A stretch of DNA of 64,000 bases from Actinoallomurus liliacearum (GCF_039542035.1 NZ_BAABHJ010000020.1:124001-188000), one strand, 5' to 3'; numbered from the stretch's first letter, positions 15,512 through 24,418 are shown. Numbers and translations are program-made. The notes: generated by a model from the letters alone, not told the origin.

Positions 15512-16552
15512 TCAAGCGAGTTCCAGGGCGGACGCGGCGGCGTGCGCGTCGACCGGCACCGTGATCGGCGCCGGGGCACCCGAGATGGCCCAGTCGGGAT
15601 CCTTCAGACCGTTGCCGGTCACCGTGCACACGACGCGCTCGCCCCGGCGCAGGAGACCCTCGTCGGCGGCCTGCAGCAGCCCCGCGACGCTCGCCGCCGA
15701 CGCCGGCTCGACGAACACGCCCTCCTCGCGGGCGAGCAGCCGGTAGGCGGCCAGGATCTGCCGGTCGGTGACGGCCTCGATCGCGCCCCCGGACTCGTCC
15801 CGCGCCTTGAGCGCGAGGTCCCAGGAGGCGGGGTTGCCGATGCGGATCGCCGTCGCGATGGTCTGCGGCGCCGTGACCGGCTCCCCGCGGACGATCGGCG
15901 CGGCGCCGGCAGCCTGGAAGCCCAGCATGCGCGGGCGCGCGTCGGACTCCTTGTAGCCCATCCAGTAGGCGCTGATGTTCCCGGCGTTGCCGACGGGCAG
16001 GCAGTGCACGTCCGGGGCCGCGCCGAGCGCGTCGATGATCTCGAAGGCGGCGGTCTTCTGGCCGTGCAGCCGGAACTTGTTCACCGAGTTGACGAGCGCC
16101 ACCGGATAGTCGACGGCGAGCTTGCGGGCGAGCTCGAGGCAGTCGTCGAAGTTGCCGTCGATCTGCAGCAGCTTGGCGCCGTGCACCAGCGCCTGCGCCA
16201 GCTTGCCCATCGCGATCTTGCCGCGCGGCACGAGCACCGCGCAGACCATCCCGGCGCGCACGGCGTACGCGGCCGCCGACGCGGAGGTGTTACCGGTCGA
16301 GGCGCAGATCACCGCCTTGGCGCCGTCCTCGGCGGCCTTGCTGATCGCGAGCGTCATGCCGCGGTCCTTGAACGAGCCGGTCGGGTTGGCCCCCTCGACC
16401 TTGAGGTACACCTCGCAACCCGTGAGCTGAGAGACCCGGGTCGCCGGCAGCAGGGGCGTGCCACCCTCCAGAAGGGTGACGACCGGCGTCCCGGCCGTCA
16501 CGGGGAGCCGATCGCGGTACTCCTCAATGACGCCACGCCATGCCCTGCTCAC
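15512..16552 (-). CDS. thrC: Threonine synthase
   Basis: ThrC converts O-phosphohomoserine to threonine with pyridoxal phosphate. The 346-residue protein has the cofactor lysine K62 in NPTGSFKDRGM, the phosphate-binding loop (STGNTSASAAAY) and the VGNAGN motif. The start is GTG 16552 with aggagga upstream. It is the shorter actinobacterial type. In most relatives hom lies immediately upstream; here four other genes (16663-19733) separate them. Confidence 0.96.
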   Translation of the reverse strand: MSRAWRGVIEEYRDRLPVTAGTPVVTLLEGGTPLLPATRVSQLTGCEVYLKVEGANPTGSFKDRGMTLAISKAAEDGAKAVICASTGNTSASAAAYAVRAGMVCAVLVPRGKIAMGKLAQALVHGAKLLQIDGNFDDCLELARKLAVDYPVALVNSVNKFRLHGQKTAAFEIIDALGAAPDVHCLPVGNAGNISAYWMGYKESDARPRMLGFQAAGAAPIVRGEPVTAPQTIATAIRIGNPASWDLALKARDESGGAIEAVTDRQILAAYRLLAREEGVFVEPASAASVAGLLQAADEGLLRRGERVVCTVTGNGLKDPDWAISGAPAPITVPVDAHAAASALELA

Positions 16553-16662
16553 GATGTTCCTCCTGACCTGCGCTGTCGTCCAGCGAGTCTACGGCCAGCC
16601 GGCCGCGCGTCTCACGTCGTTTCACATCCTGGACGTTCCCCTGCGGATTAGGATCATTGCCC

Positions 16663-17301
16663 GTGCACCCTCGAGCACGCGTCGCCGGATACGTCACGGC
16701 CGCCGTCCTGGTCGCCGTGGGGACGTTCTGGGCGACGGGGGGCCTCGGCCCGGCGGACGCCCCCGTCCGGACGGGCCCGGGGCGCGAGATCGACCAGCAC
16801 CTCTTCCGGACCAGGCTCGCCGGCGCCCACGTCACCACGATCAAGAAGTTCGGCAAATCCACCCGGATGCTGGTGATCAACGCCTGGGTGACCAACCCGA
16901 CCCGCGAGACGCAGGGGACGTACGGCATCAACAACGACGTGTTCGCGCACGGCATGTTCCTGCACTGGAGAACGGAGGACGGCCCGCGCCCCGAGCAGAT
17001 CGACGCCCAGGCCATCGCCGGCGACACGCTCTTCCGCTCCCTGCAGCCGCGCCTGCCCACCTACGTGGCCGTGCAGTACCAGTTGGCGGCCGGCACCCGT
17101 GTGCCCGACCACGTGACCGTCGCGCTGGCGGACTACGAGCACACCGAGTCGGGCGTCCTCGACCCGCGCGGCTACTGGGAATGGAAGGCTCGCCGCGACG
17201 AGACCGCGTACGAGACGAACCCGTTGACGCACAAGTCCGGCCGGGTGACGCACATCATCCCGGTCCTGGTCGCCGACGTGACCCTGCCGGTGAAGCGATG
17301 A
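16663..17301 (+). CDS. Membrane-anchored exported protein, unknown (1 of 3)
   Basis: This 212-residue protein has one N-terminal hydrophobic segment (about residues 8-25) and then an extracytoplasmic beta-rich domain with no recognised motif. The family is not recognised. GTG 16663 is chosen because agga sits 9 bases upstream; a TTG at 16657 is in frame. It overlaps the next gene by 4 bases (ATGA). Three such proteins of similar size and layout are encoded in a row, so they probably form one envelope complex or pathway. Confidence 0.75.
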   Translation: MHPRARVAGYVTAAVLVAVGTFWATGGLGPADAPVRTGPGREIDQHLFRTRLAGAHVTTIKKFGKSTRMLVINAWVTNPTRETQGTYGINNDVFAHGMFLHWRTEDGPRPEQIDAQAIAGDTLFRSLQPRLPTYVAVQYQLAAGTRVPDHVTVALADYEHTESGVLDPRGYWEWKARRDETAYETNPLTHKSGRVTHIIPVLVADVTLPVKR

Positions 17302-17936
17302 GACGGATCGCCTCGATCGTTCTCGCCGTCGCCCTCGCGTGCGCGGCGGTGGCCCTGCAGTCCGCGCGCTGGAGCTACACCCGGGCGTACGGCCCGTTCG
17401 TCAAGAACGGGCGGATCGGTCAGACCGTCACGGAGCCGCGGTTCACCATCGAAGTCGACCGGGTCGACGGCGCCCGGACGATCCACGTTCCGCCGACGGA
17501 GTACGCCAAGGCGCAGGAGATCCCGGCGACCGGTGTCTTCGTCGTCGTCCTCGCCACCATCGAGGCCCGGCACTCCCTCGTGTACGCCGGACAGACGCGG
17601 CTGCACACCCGGTACGGCGACTACTCCCCGACGGACGAGTTCGGCGGCGGAGGCGGCCTGTCCAAGCCCGTCGTCACCACGCTCGGCTACGTCCGGTTCG
17701 AGCCGGGCATGCCGCGCCGGGGCGCCTACGTCTTCGACGTGCCGCCCGCGGCCGTGGCCGGCGCCCGGCTCTACGTCTCCGACCACGACGCCGAGGACGC
17801 GCCGTTCGGCTTCTACCGCGACGACCCGCGGCGGTTCGCCGCCGAGGTCCACGTCGACCTCGGCCTCGACGCCGCCGAGGCCGCGCGCCTGACCACGAGA
17901 CCGCCCTCCGGATACTCCGTACCGGAGCCCTCGTGA
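17298..17936 (+). CDS. Membrane-anchored exported protein, unknown (2 of 3)
   Basis: This 212-residue protein begins with MRR and a hydrophobic stretch (about 4-22), then an extracytoplasmic domain. Its early part (EPRFTIEVDRVDGARTI) recalls DUF4352-like immunoglobulin-type folds, but the match is weak. It is translationally coupled to both neighbours through ATGA and GTGA overlaps. The function is unknown. Confidence 0.75.
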   Translation: MRRIASIVLAVALACAAVALQSARWSYTRAYGPFVKNGRIGQTVTEPRFTIEVDRVDGARTIHVPPTEYAKAQEIPATGVFVVVLATIEARHSLVYAGQTRLHTRYGDYSPTDEFGGGGGLSKPVVTTLGYVRFEPGMPRRGAYVFDVPPAAVAGARLYVSDHDAEDAPFGFYRDDPRRFAAEVHVDLGLDAAEAARLTTRPPSGYSVPEPS

Positions 17937-18550
17937 GCCGCGCCGCAGCCCTCGTGGGACGGGCCACGGCCGGCGCGCCGGGCGGCGCGGCCGGCCTGCG
18001 CCGGGGCGCGGCTGCCGTACGGCGCGGCGCGGCCCGGCTGCGGCGACCGGCGCGGATCGTCGCCCTGCTGGTGCTGGTGGGCGGGGCGATCTGCCTGCCG
18101 TTCCGCCCGGAGTGGGCGTACTACCGCGAGGACGTGCCGGCCACGCACACGCGGACGGTCCCGCCCGGACGGCCGGCCGTGTTCCAGCAGATCCGCTGGA
18201 CGCTGCTCCGCTACGGCAGGGCCGAGCTGAAGCCCGGCGACCTGCCGCCCGACCTGATCGGATGGCCGGTCCGGCCCGGCGAGACGCTGGTGACGGCCAC
18301 CCTGCGGGCCGAGCCGCTGACCAGGAACCCGCGTGACTTCGACATCGACTACTCGCTGCGCGACCACACCGGCCACCGCTGGAGCGCGTTCGAGTGGCAC
18401 ACCACGATCATCCCCGGCGGCACGGACCCCGCCTACGTGATGGGCCTCGTCCCCGACTGGGCGGTCGGCACGTTCGAGCTGGTCATGCGGCACCAGCATC
18501 AGGATCTGTCGCCGGCGCTGGGCGGTCCGCAACTGGTGTTCCGTCGCTGA
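17933..18550 (+). CDS. Membrane-anchored exported protein, unknown (3 of 3)
   Basis: This 205-residue protein starts at GTG 17933, overlapping the previous stop by 4 bases. An Arg/Ala/Gly-rich cytoplasmic N terminus of about 38 residues leads into a single hydrophobic helix (RIVALLVLVGGAICLPF) and an extracytoplasmic domain. No family is recognised. Its last 68 bases overlap the 3' end of the convergent gene at 18483-19733, so the two transcripts would be antisense to each other there. Confidence 0.72.
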   Translation: MSRAAALVGRATAGAPGGAAGLRRGAAAVRRGAARLRRPARIVALLVLVGGAICLPFRPEWAYYREDVPATHTRTVPPGRPAVFQQIRWTLLRYGRAELKPGDLPPDLIGWPVRPGETLVTATLRAEPLTRNPRDFDIDYSLRDHTGHRWSAFEWHTTIIPGGTDPAYVMGLVPDWAVGTFELVMRHQHQDLSPALGGPQLVFRR

Positions 18551-19733
18551 CCCGGCGCATCACGAGGTCGAACGTCGCCGCCAGCAGGGCCAGCCGGAGG
18601 ATCTCACCGACCATGCGGTGCCCGAACTCGACCGGCACCAGGACGAGGTTCCAGAACCGCACGGTGTGGTCCGTGCCGATCAGCGCGACGACCCCGCGCT
18701 GCACCGGGTCGAGCAGCACCTCGATCGCCACGTAACACAGGCAGAACCAGGCGAACACGTACGCGCCCGCGCGGTGCGCGAGCCGGAACGCGTGCACGAT
18801 CGGCACGTACTTCTCGCGCAGGCTCCGGCTGGCCACCTCCGCCAGGCGCCGCCGCCGTCCCTCCAGGCGGTCGGGCAGCCGTTCCAGCGGCGTGCCGCGG
18901 ATCGCCTCCCGGTCCCGCATCTCCAGCCCGTACACGATCGCGGCGATGGCGAGCCACACCAGCGGCAGGACGAGGGCGTCCTTGACCGGCCCGGGACCCG
19001 GAATCGGTACCGGCACGGCGTGGGTGATCGCGTGCCAGAACGCCCGGTCGGCGAGCCACCTCTTGGCCGCCATGACGACCTGCATGATCGAGTACAGGGT
19101 GTAGAGGGCCACGTTGACCTCGAAGAACGCGGTCAGGACCCCCATCGTGCGGCCGTGCTTCTCCTCGTACCGGCGTTCGCACAGCACCCGCAGCGCCCAC
19201 GACACGGCGGCGACCAGCAGGCACACCGGGATCGACACGTCGAGGACGTTGCCGACGTTCATGACGTCGCCGTTGTTCACCAGCCGCTGGGCGTCGGCCC
19301 GCAGCACCTCGCGCAGGTCCGTGGTGTAGAGGTTCCAGCCGAGGTAGACGAGCACGAATGGGAACAGCGTCCGGCCGACCGCGGTGACGTACGGCTCGTC
19401 GGGATCCTTGATCACCGACAGGCCCCGGCCCAGCGTGAACATCATCCCGATCGTCACGACCAGCGAGGCCAGCACGGCCACGCTCAGCGGCAGCAGGATG
19501 ACGGCCTGCCGGAGGCCGTGATGACGGCCGCTCGCGAGGTGGGAGATGCCCTGGAGCAGCACGTAGCGGATGATCGTGCCGGCGCTGAACCACATCGCCA
19601 GCGGCACGGAGTACCGCGCCGCGAGCCGGAGCGCCGACACCGGCAGCAGCGCCGTGCCGAGCGCCCCGTCACGCCGGGCGGCGGAGCGGCCCGGCTCGGC
19701 GGATTCGGCGGCTGGTGCGGCAGAGGCGGCCAT
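18483..19733 (-). CDS. Polytopic membrane protein, unknown
   Basis: This 416-residue protein has about eight hydrophobic segments (for example near 40-65, 75-105, 125-145, 180-200, 215-235, 265-285, 335-360 and 375-395). A basic cytoplasmic loop rich in Arg lies near 290-320. No transporter or enzyme motif is seen. It is convergent with, and overlaps, the three-gene operon at 16663-18550, and co-location suggests a shared envelope role. All four genes lie in the break between hom and thrC. Confidence 0.75.
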   Translation of the reverse strand: MAASAAPAAESAEPGRSAARRDGALGTALLPVSALRLAARYSVPLAMWFSAGTIIRYVLLQGISHLASGRHHGLRQAVILLPLSVAVLASLVVTIGMMFTLGRGLSVIKDPDEPYVTAVGRTLFPFVLVYLGWNLYTTDLREVLRADAQRLVNNGDVMNVGNVLDVSIPVCLLVAAVSWALRVLCERRYEEKHGRTMGVLTAFFEVNVALYTLYSIMQVVMAAKRWLADRAFWHAITHAVPVPIPGPGPVKDALVLPLVWLAIAAIVYGLEMRDREAIRGTPLERLPDRLEGRRRRLAEVASRSLREKYVPIVHAFRLAHRAGAYVFAWFCLCYVAIEVLLDPVQRGVVALIGTDHTVRFWNLVLVPVEFGHRMVGEILRLALLAATFDLVMRRVSDGTPVADRPAPATDPDAGAA

Positions 19734-19816
19734 CGCCCCGAATGCTAGTGGCCCGGCCTCGCCTCAGCGTGCCGTTCGCACGCGCACCAGCCGCTCGCTC
19801 GCCCTTCCGGTCGTCT

Positions 19817-21139
19817 CTACTCGTCGCCTTCGACGCGCATGACGCTGGCGACCTCGCGGACGATCTCCTGGTCGCGGAGGTGCTCGACGGTGGCCGAGAG
19901 CGCGCCGTCGGGAGCCCGGTGGGTGACGATGACGAGCTGCGCCTCCTCGCCGTGGCCCTCCTGGCGTACGGCCTGGATCGACACGCCGTGGTCCGCGAAG
20001 ACGTCCGCCACGCGGGCCAGCACGCCGGACCGGTCCGCCACGTCCAGGGAGACGTGGTAGCGCGTGACCGTGTCCGCCATCGGCAGCACCGGCAGGTCGG
20101 CGTACGTGGACTCGGCGGGCCCGCGGGTGCCGTGCACCCGGTTGCGGGCCACCGCGACGAGGTCGCCGAGCACCGCGCTGGCGGTCGGCGCTCCGCCGGC
20201 GCCCGCGCCGTAGAACATCAGCGAACCGGCGGACTGCGCCTCGACGAACACCGCGTTGTACGCCTCGCGGACGTTCGCCAGCGGGTGCGTGCGCGGGATC
20301 ATCACCGGGTGCACGCGGACGGACACGCCGCGGCCGTTCCGGCCGTCCTCCGACGGCACCCGCTGGCAGATCGCCAGGAGCTTCACGACGCAGCCCATCG
20401 CCCGGGCGCTCGCCATGTCGGCGGAGGTGACGTCCGCGATGCCCTCCCGGTGCACGTCCGCGGCGGTGACCCGGGTGTGGAACGCGAGCTGGGCGAGGAT
20501 CGCGGCCTTGGCCGCCGCGTCGAACCCCTCGACGTCGGCGGTCGGGTCGGCCTCGGCGTACCCGAGGGCCTGCGCCTGCTCCAGCGCCTCGGTGAAACCG
20601 GCCCCCGAGCTGTCCATCTTGTCGAGGATGTAGTTGGTCGTGCCGTTGACGATCCCCATCACCCGGTGCACGTGGTCACCGACCAGCGACTCGCGCAGCG
20701 GGCGCAGCAGCGGGATCGCGCCCGCCACGGACGCCTCGTAGTAGAGGTCGACGCCGTGCTCCCGGGCCGCGCCGAAGAGCGTCGCGCCGTCCTCGGCGAG
20801 CAGCGCCTTGTTGGCCGTGACGACCGACTTGCCGGACTTCATCGCGTCCAGCAGGAGGCCGCGCGCGGGCTCGATGCCGCCGATCACCTCGATCACGATG
20901 TCGACGTCCGGGCGGGTCACCAGCCCGGTCGCGTCCGTGGTCAGCAGCTCCGGCGGCACGCCCTCGCGCCGCTTGTCCTTGCGGCGCACCGCGATGCCGA
21001 CCAGCTCCAGCGGCGCGCCGACCCGCGCGGCGAGGTCGTCCGCCTGCTCGTGCAGGAGGCGCACGACCTCGGTGCCGACCACACCGCAGCCGAGCAGCGC
21101 GATCTTCAGCGGTGGTCTCAGGGGCTGGACGGAGCTCAC
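19817..21139 (-). CDS. hom: Homoserine dehydrogenase with ACT domain
   Basis: Hom reduces aspartate semialdehyde to homoserine, the branch to threonine and methionine. The 440-residue protein has an N-terminal NAD(P) fold (ALLGCGVVGTEV), the catalytic-domain motifs VNGTTNYIL and GYAEADPTADVEG, and a C-terminal ACT domain (about 360-430) for feedback by threonine. GTG 21139 overlaps the lysA stop (GTGA), which gives the start; a longer in-frame reading to 21328 covers lysA coding sequence and is rejected. Confidence 0.95.
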   Translation of the reverse strand: MSSVQPLRPPLKIALLGCGVVGTEVVRLLHEQADDLAARVGAPLELVGIAVRRKDKRREGVPPELLTTDATGLVTRPDVDIVIEVIGGIEPARGLLLDAMKSGKSVVTANKALLAEDGATLFGAAREHGVDLYYEASVAGAIPLLRPLRESLVGDHVHRVMGIVNGTTNYILDKMDSSGAGFTEALEQAQALGYAEADPTADVEGFDAAAKAAILAQLAFHTRVTAADVHREGIADVTSADMASARAMGCVVKLLAICQRVPSEDGRNGRGVSVRVHPVMIPRTHPLANVREAYNAVFVEAQSAGSLMFYGAGAGGAPTASAVLGDLVAVARNRVHGTRGPAESTYADLPVLPMADTVTRYHVSLDVADRSGVLARVADVFADHGVSIQAVRQEGHGEEAQLVIVTHRAPDGALSATVEHLRDQEIVREVASVMRVEGDE

Positions 21140-22515
21140 GGCGACACCTCCAGGCGCAGCAGATCGTCCTCGGTCTCGCGGCGCAGGATCAGCCGCGCCC
21201 GGCCGTCGCGTACGGCGACGACCGCCGGCTTGGGCACGTGGTTGTAGTTGTTGGCCAGCGAGCGGCAGTACGCCCCCGTCGCCGCGACCGCGACCAGGTC
21301 GCCGGGGGCGAGGTCGGACGGCAGCCACAGGTCGCGGACCACCATGTCGCCGCTCTCGCAGTGCTTGCCGACCATGCGGCTCAGCATCGGGTCGGCGTCC
21401 GAGCGCCGGGAGGCCAGCGCGGCGGTGTACTCGGCGCCGTACAGCGCGGTGCGGATGTTGTCGCTCATGCCGCCGTCGACGGAGACATAGGTGCGCAGCC
21501 CCTCCAGGGGCTTGACCGTGCCGACCTCGTACAGCGTGACGCCGCCGGGCCCGGAGATCGTACGACCGGGTTCGACGGTCAGGCGCGGGACCGGCAGGCC
21601 CTTCTCCTCGCAGGCGCGGGTGACGATGCCCCGCAGGTTGTCGGCGATGTGCTTCGGATCGAGCGGGTCGTCGCCCTCGAGGTAGGCGATGCCGTACCCG
21701 CCGCCGAGGTCCAGCTCGGGCAGTTCGACGCCGTGCTCGTCGCGGATGGCGACCAGCAGCTCCACGACGCGCCGGGCGGCCAGCTCGAAGCCGTCGGTGT
21801 CGAAGATCTGCGAGCCGATGTGGGAGTGCAGGCCGACGAGCTCGAGCTCCTTGATGCCGACGACCCGGCGGGCGGCCTCCTGCGCCGTCTCGCGGGCGAA
21901 GCCGAACTTCTGGTCGTCGTGCGCGGTGGCGATGAACTCGTGCGTGTGCGCCTCGACGCCCGTCGTCACCCGGACCAGGACCTTGGGCCGGACGCCCAGC
22001 TCACGGGCGAGGTGACCCAGGCGGGCGATCTCCTCGTACGAGTCGACGACGATATGGCCGACGCCGACCTCCAGCGCCCGCGTCAGCTCGGCCGTCGACT
22101 TGTTGTTGCCGTGGAACGTGATCCGCTCCGGCGGGAACTCCGCCCGGAGCGCGATCGCGAGCTCTCCGCCGCTGCAGACGTCCAGTCCCAGCCCCTCGTC
22201 CCGCACCCACCGGGCGACCTCGACGCACAGGAAGGCCTTGCCGGCGTAGTAGACGTCGCCGTCGCTGAAGGCCGCCGCGAACTCCCGGCAGCGGGACCGG
22301 AAGTCCTCCTCGTCGTAGACGTACAGCGGCGTGCCGAACTCCGTGGCGAGATCACGGACGTCCACGCCGCCCACCGTCAGCGCCCCGTCCTCACGGCGGG
22401 CGCCGCGCGGCCACACGCTGGGGACGAGCGCGTTCAGGTCGCTCGGCGGAGGCAGGGGGTGGTCCTCGGGTAGCACGTCCGCGTGCCGAGGGCCGGCCGG
22501 GTGAACTCGACTCAT
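21136..22515 (-). CDS. lysA: Diaminopimelate decarboxylase
   Basis: LysA makes lysine from meso-diaminopimelate. The 459-residue protein has the cofactor lysine K93 in YYAGKAFLC, the HSHIGSQIFD segment, the glycine-rich phosphate site (DLGGGYGIAY) and the C-terminal CESGDMV motif that donates the active-site cysteine. It overlaps hom by 4 bases and follows nrtL by 22 bp, so lysine and homoserine steps are co-transcribed. Confidence 0.96.
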   Translation of the reverse strand: MSRVHPAGPRHADVLPEDHPLPPPSDLNALVPSVWPRGARREDGALTVGGVDVRDLATEFGTPLYVYDEEDFRSRCREFAAAFSDGDVYYAGKAFLCVEVARWVRDEGLGLDVCSGGELAIALRAEFPPERITFHGNNKSTAELTRALEVGVGHIVVDSYEEIARLGHLARELGVRPKVLVRVTTGVEAHTHEFIATAHDDQKFGFARETAQEAARRVVGIKELELVGLHSHIGSQIFDTDGFELAARRVVELLVAIRDEHGVELPELDLGGGYGIAYLEGDDPLDPKHIADNLRGIVTRACEEKGLPVPRLTVEPGRTISGPGGVTLYEVGTVKPLEGLRTYVSVDGGMSDNIRTALYGAEYTAALASRRSDADPMLSRMVGKHCESGDMVVRDLWLPSDLAPGDLVAVAATGAYCRSLANNYNHVPKPAVVAVRDGRARLILRRETEDDLLRLEVSP

Positions 22516-22537
22516 CGACTGCTCTTTCTGTAGGGGC

Positions 22538-23269
22538 TCAAAGACGATCGTTCGGGGTCTCGCCGAGCATGCGGAGGGCGTTGCCCAGGACGACGTACGC
22601 CGCTTCAGCCAGGCTAAGGCGTGCGCGATGGTGACTGGTGATGGGCTCGTCGCCCTTGGGCAGGGGCGAACACCATTCGTGAACGTCGTGGTACGCGTCG
22701 GCGATGAGCTCCAACTGCCGGGTGAACGGCCGCGGGTCGTCCGTCCGCGCCGCCTGCTCGGCCCGGCTCGGGAACTCCGCGAGCAGCGCGAGCAGCCGTG
22801 CCTCCCGCGGGTCGGTCAGCGGGCCCTCGGCCGCGCGGACGCCCAGCTCGGCGGCGTGTCGGCGCGCCGCGGCCGCCCGCGCGTACGCGAAGCGCACCAC
22901 GAAGCCCGGATTCTCGAAGGTCAGCGGGCGTTCCGGCCAGGTAGCCCGCGGCACCGCCACGACGCCGTACGTCTCGTCGATGCGCGCGATCAGCGAGGCG
23001 CCGACGCCGATCGACAGGAAACCCGGCCCCGTCACCCGTACGTCGCCCACCCCGGGCATCCGGCCGAGCCGGGCGGCGAGCAGCCCCGCGATCTCCGTGG
23101 CGGGCCGCCCGGCGGCGCGCGCGAGCCGCAGCGGAAGCGGCGTCGCGTACTCACCGCTCGCGGTGACCGTGACGGGAACGCGGTCGGGCACGGGCACGGC
23201 GAACTCACCCTCGTCGACCGCCCCACGGACGGCGGCCACGACGGCGGCGTTCAACTCGGCCAGGGTCAC
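22538..23269 (-). CDS. nrtL: ArgS-related anticodon-binding protein NrtL
   Basis: This 243-residue protein resembles arginyl-tRNA synthetase without its catalytic core. Residues 1-100 match the N-terminal additional domain (VTGPGFLSI), and residues about 125-243 match the DALR anticodon-binding domain (ENPGFVVRFAYARAAA at its entry). The HIGH and KMSKS motifs are absent, so it cannot activate arginine. It sits where argS stands in many actinobacteria, directly upstream of lysA, so it is probably a decayed but conserved argS paralogue. The start is GTG 23269. Its role is unknown; tRNA-Arg binding is an inference. Confidence 0.85.
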   Translation of the reverse strand: MTLAELNAAVVAAVRGAVDEGEFAVPVPDRVPVTVTASGEYATPLPLRLARAAGRPATEIAGLLAARLGRMPGVGDVRVTGPGFLSIGVGASLIARIDETYGVVAVPRATWPERPLTFENPGFVVRFAYARAAAARRHAAELGVRAAEGPLTDPREARLLALLAEFPSRAEQAARTDDPRPFTRQLELIADAYHDVHEWCSPLPKGDEPITSHHRARLSLAEAAYVVLGNALRMLGETPNDRL

Positions 23270-23378
23270 CGGATGAGACTAACCGACCAGCATGTGGACA
23301 TTCGGCCGTCACGGGCCGTCGGCACGCGAAATCCTCCGGCCCATGCCGCCGGCAACAGCGATCTCGCCGCTTCCCTGG

Positions 23379-23762
23379 TCAGACCACCGGGCCCGCGCCG
23401 GCCAGCTCGCGGACCGTACGGATCAGCTCGGCGGGGTCGAACGGCTTGGTCACGTAGGCGTCCACGCCGATCTCGTGCCCGCGGCGGATGTCGTGCTCCT
23501 GGGCCCGCGCGGTGATCATTACGACCTTGATGCCCCGCGTCAGGGGGTCGTCGCGCAGCTTGACGGCCGTCACCCAGCCGTCGAGCCGGGGCATCATGAC
23601 GTCAAGGGTGATCACGTCCGGCGCGATGTCCCGCACCCGGTCGAGGCAGTCCTGCCCGTCCACGGCGGTCAGCACCTCGAAACCCTCCAGCTGGAGGTTC
23701 ACGGCGATCAGCTGCCTGATCACCTCATCGTCGTCGACGACCAGTACACGTCCCAGGGTCAC
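23379..23762 (-). CDS. Single-domain response regulator
   Basis: This 127-residue protein is a receiver domain only. It has the acidic cluster DDDE at 10-13, phospho-acceptor D54 in LDVMMP, and the conserved lysine in YVTKPF near 106. There is no output domain, so it must act by protein contact, as CheY-like or phosphorelay proteins do. No kinase gene is adjacent. GTG 23762 begins the domain; longer readings run through the tRNA gene on the opposite strand and are artefacts. Confidence 0.88.
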   Translation of the reverse strand: MTLGRVLVVDDDEVIRQLIAVNLQLEGFEVLTAVDGQDCLDRVRDIAPDVITLDVMMPRLDGWVTAVKLRDDPLTRGIKVVMITARAQEHDIRRGHEIGVDAYVTKPFDPAELIRTVRELAGAGPVV

Positions 23763-23968
23763 GACCGCCAAGCTAACGCCTTCCCCGGTCCGGACACGCG
23801 GATAACGGCCACACTCATGCCACACACCCGCGGATCCGCCGCCTCGACGATCTTTTCCCGCGCCCGGCAGAGCGACGTTCGCCCAGCTCATCCGGGCCCG
23901 ATCGATCGACGCGGCGCCAAAACGTGTTCGAGTGTGGTCGGTGAGCTGGTAGTCTCTATCCGTCCCGA

Positions 23969-24043
23969 GCCCCCTTAGCTCAGGGGATAGAGCACCGGCC
24001 TCCGGAGCCGGGTGCGCTGGTTCGAATCCAGCAGGGGGCGCCA
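23969..24043 (+). tRNA. tRNA-Arg (anticodon CCG)
   Basis: The sequence folds into a full cloverleaf. The 7-bp acceptor stem is GCCCCCT with AGGGGGC, followed by a D arm GCTC/GAGC. The 5-bp anticodon stem CCGGC/GCCGG has loop CTCCGGA, and the T arm GCTGG-TTCGAAT-CCAGC is complete. Discriminator G and an encoded CCA end the gene. Anticodon CCG reads CGG arginine codons. It is the probable insertion landmark for the accessory islet downstream. Confidence 0.97.
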
Positions 24044-24051
24044 CCAGCAGT

Positions 24052-24135
24052 CGGCACGATCTAGTCGCTGACCTGGGTGAACGATCGAAGAACGGGTCGG
24101 ACCGATTTCTCACCGCGTCCGGCCCGTTCTCGCTG
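24052..24135 (+). repeat. 84-bp direct repeat, copy A, with terminator
   Basis: This copy begins 8 bp after the tRNA-Arg gene and matches 26297-26380 with no gaps and about ten mismatches. It contains a 12-bp hairpin (gaacgggtcgga with tccggcccgttc) that can terminate tRNA transcription. Together with copy B it bounds the accessory islet. Confidence 0.88.
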
Positions 24136-24218
24136 TTTCGCACTCCCCTCGAGAGAAGTCGCTACCAGCTGGATGTGCGGGAAGTGCGGCAGGTTACTGC
24201 GCTACGCGATCTCGTGAG

Positions 24219-24369
24219 CCGGATCATCCTACGTGCGTGGGGACCACTGCCGGCCGCGACGGCACTTGTGCGAGCACGGCGGATCACCCCCACGTGGGGG
24301 GTGTTCCGTGGCACGACCACTGCGGCTGCCAGGCCGTCCCGCCCTCCCCACGCACGTGGGGGCGTTCCG
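24219..24369. CRISPR. Decayed type I-E-like CRISPR repeat array
   Basis: Two 29-bp units ending at 24308 and 24369 share ggggg(t/c)gttccg and a cccc-acg-cgtgggg palindromic core, as actinobacterial type I-E repeats do. Their ends are exactly 61 bp apart (29-bp repeat plus 32-bp spacer). A third, poorer unit (catcctacgtgcgtgggga) ends at about 24247, again 61 bp earlier. No cas gene is in the window. I read it as a relic or orphan mini-array. Confidence 0.5.
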
Positions 24370-24418
24370 GACGTCCAGGCCGCCCTGTCGGACATGAAGT
24401 CGTGTCGTCGGGGGTGGT

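Noticed and set aside
14173..16662. Riboswitch or threonine/leader-peptide attenuator before thr genes or rho
   Set aside because: I looked for runs of Thr codons, T-box and known riboswitch cores and saw none.
23763..24143. N-terminal extension of the response regulator through the tRNA gene
   Set aside because: It contains the tRNA complement translated as PAGFEPA, a well-known artefact of annotation.
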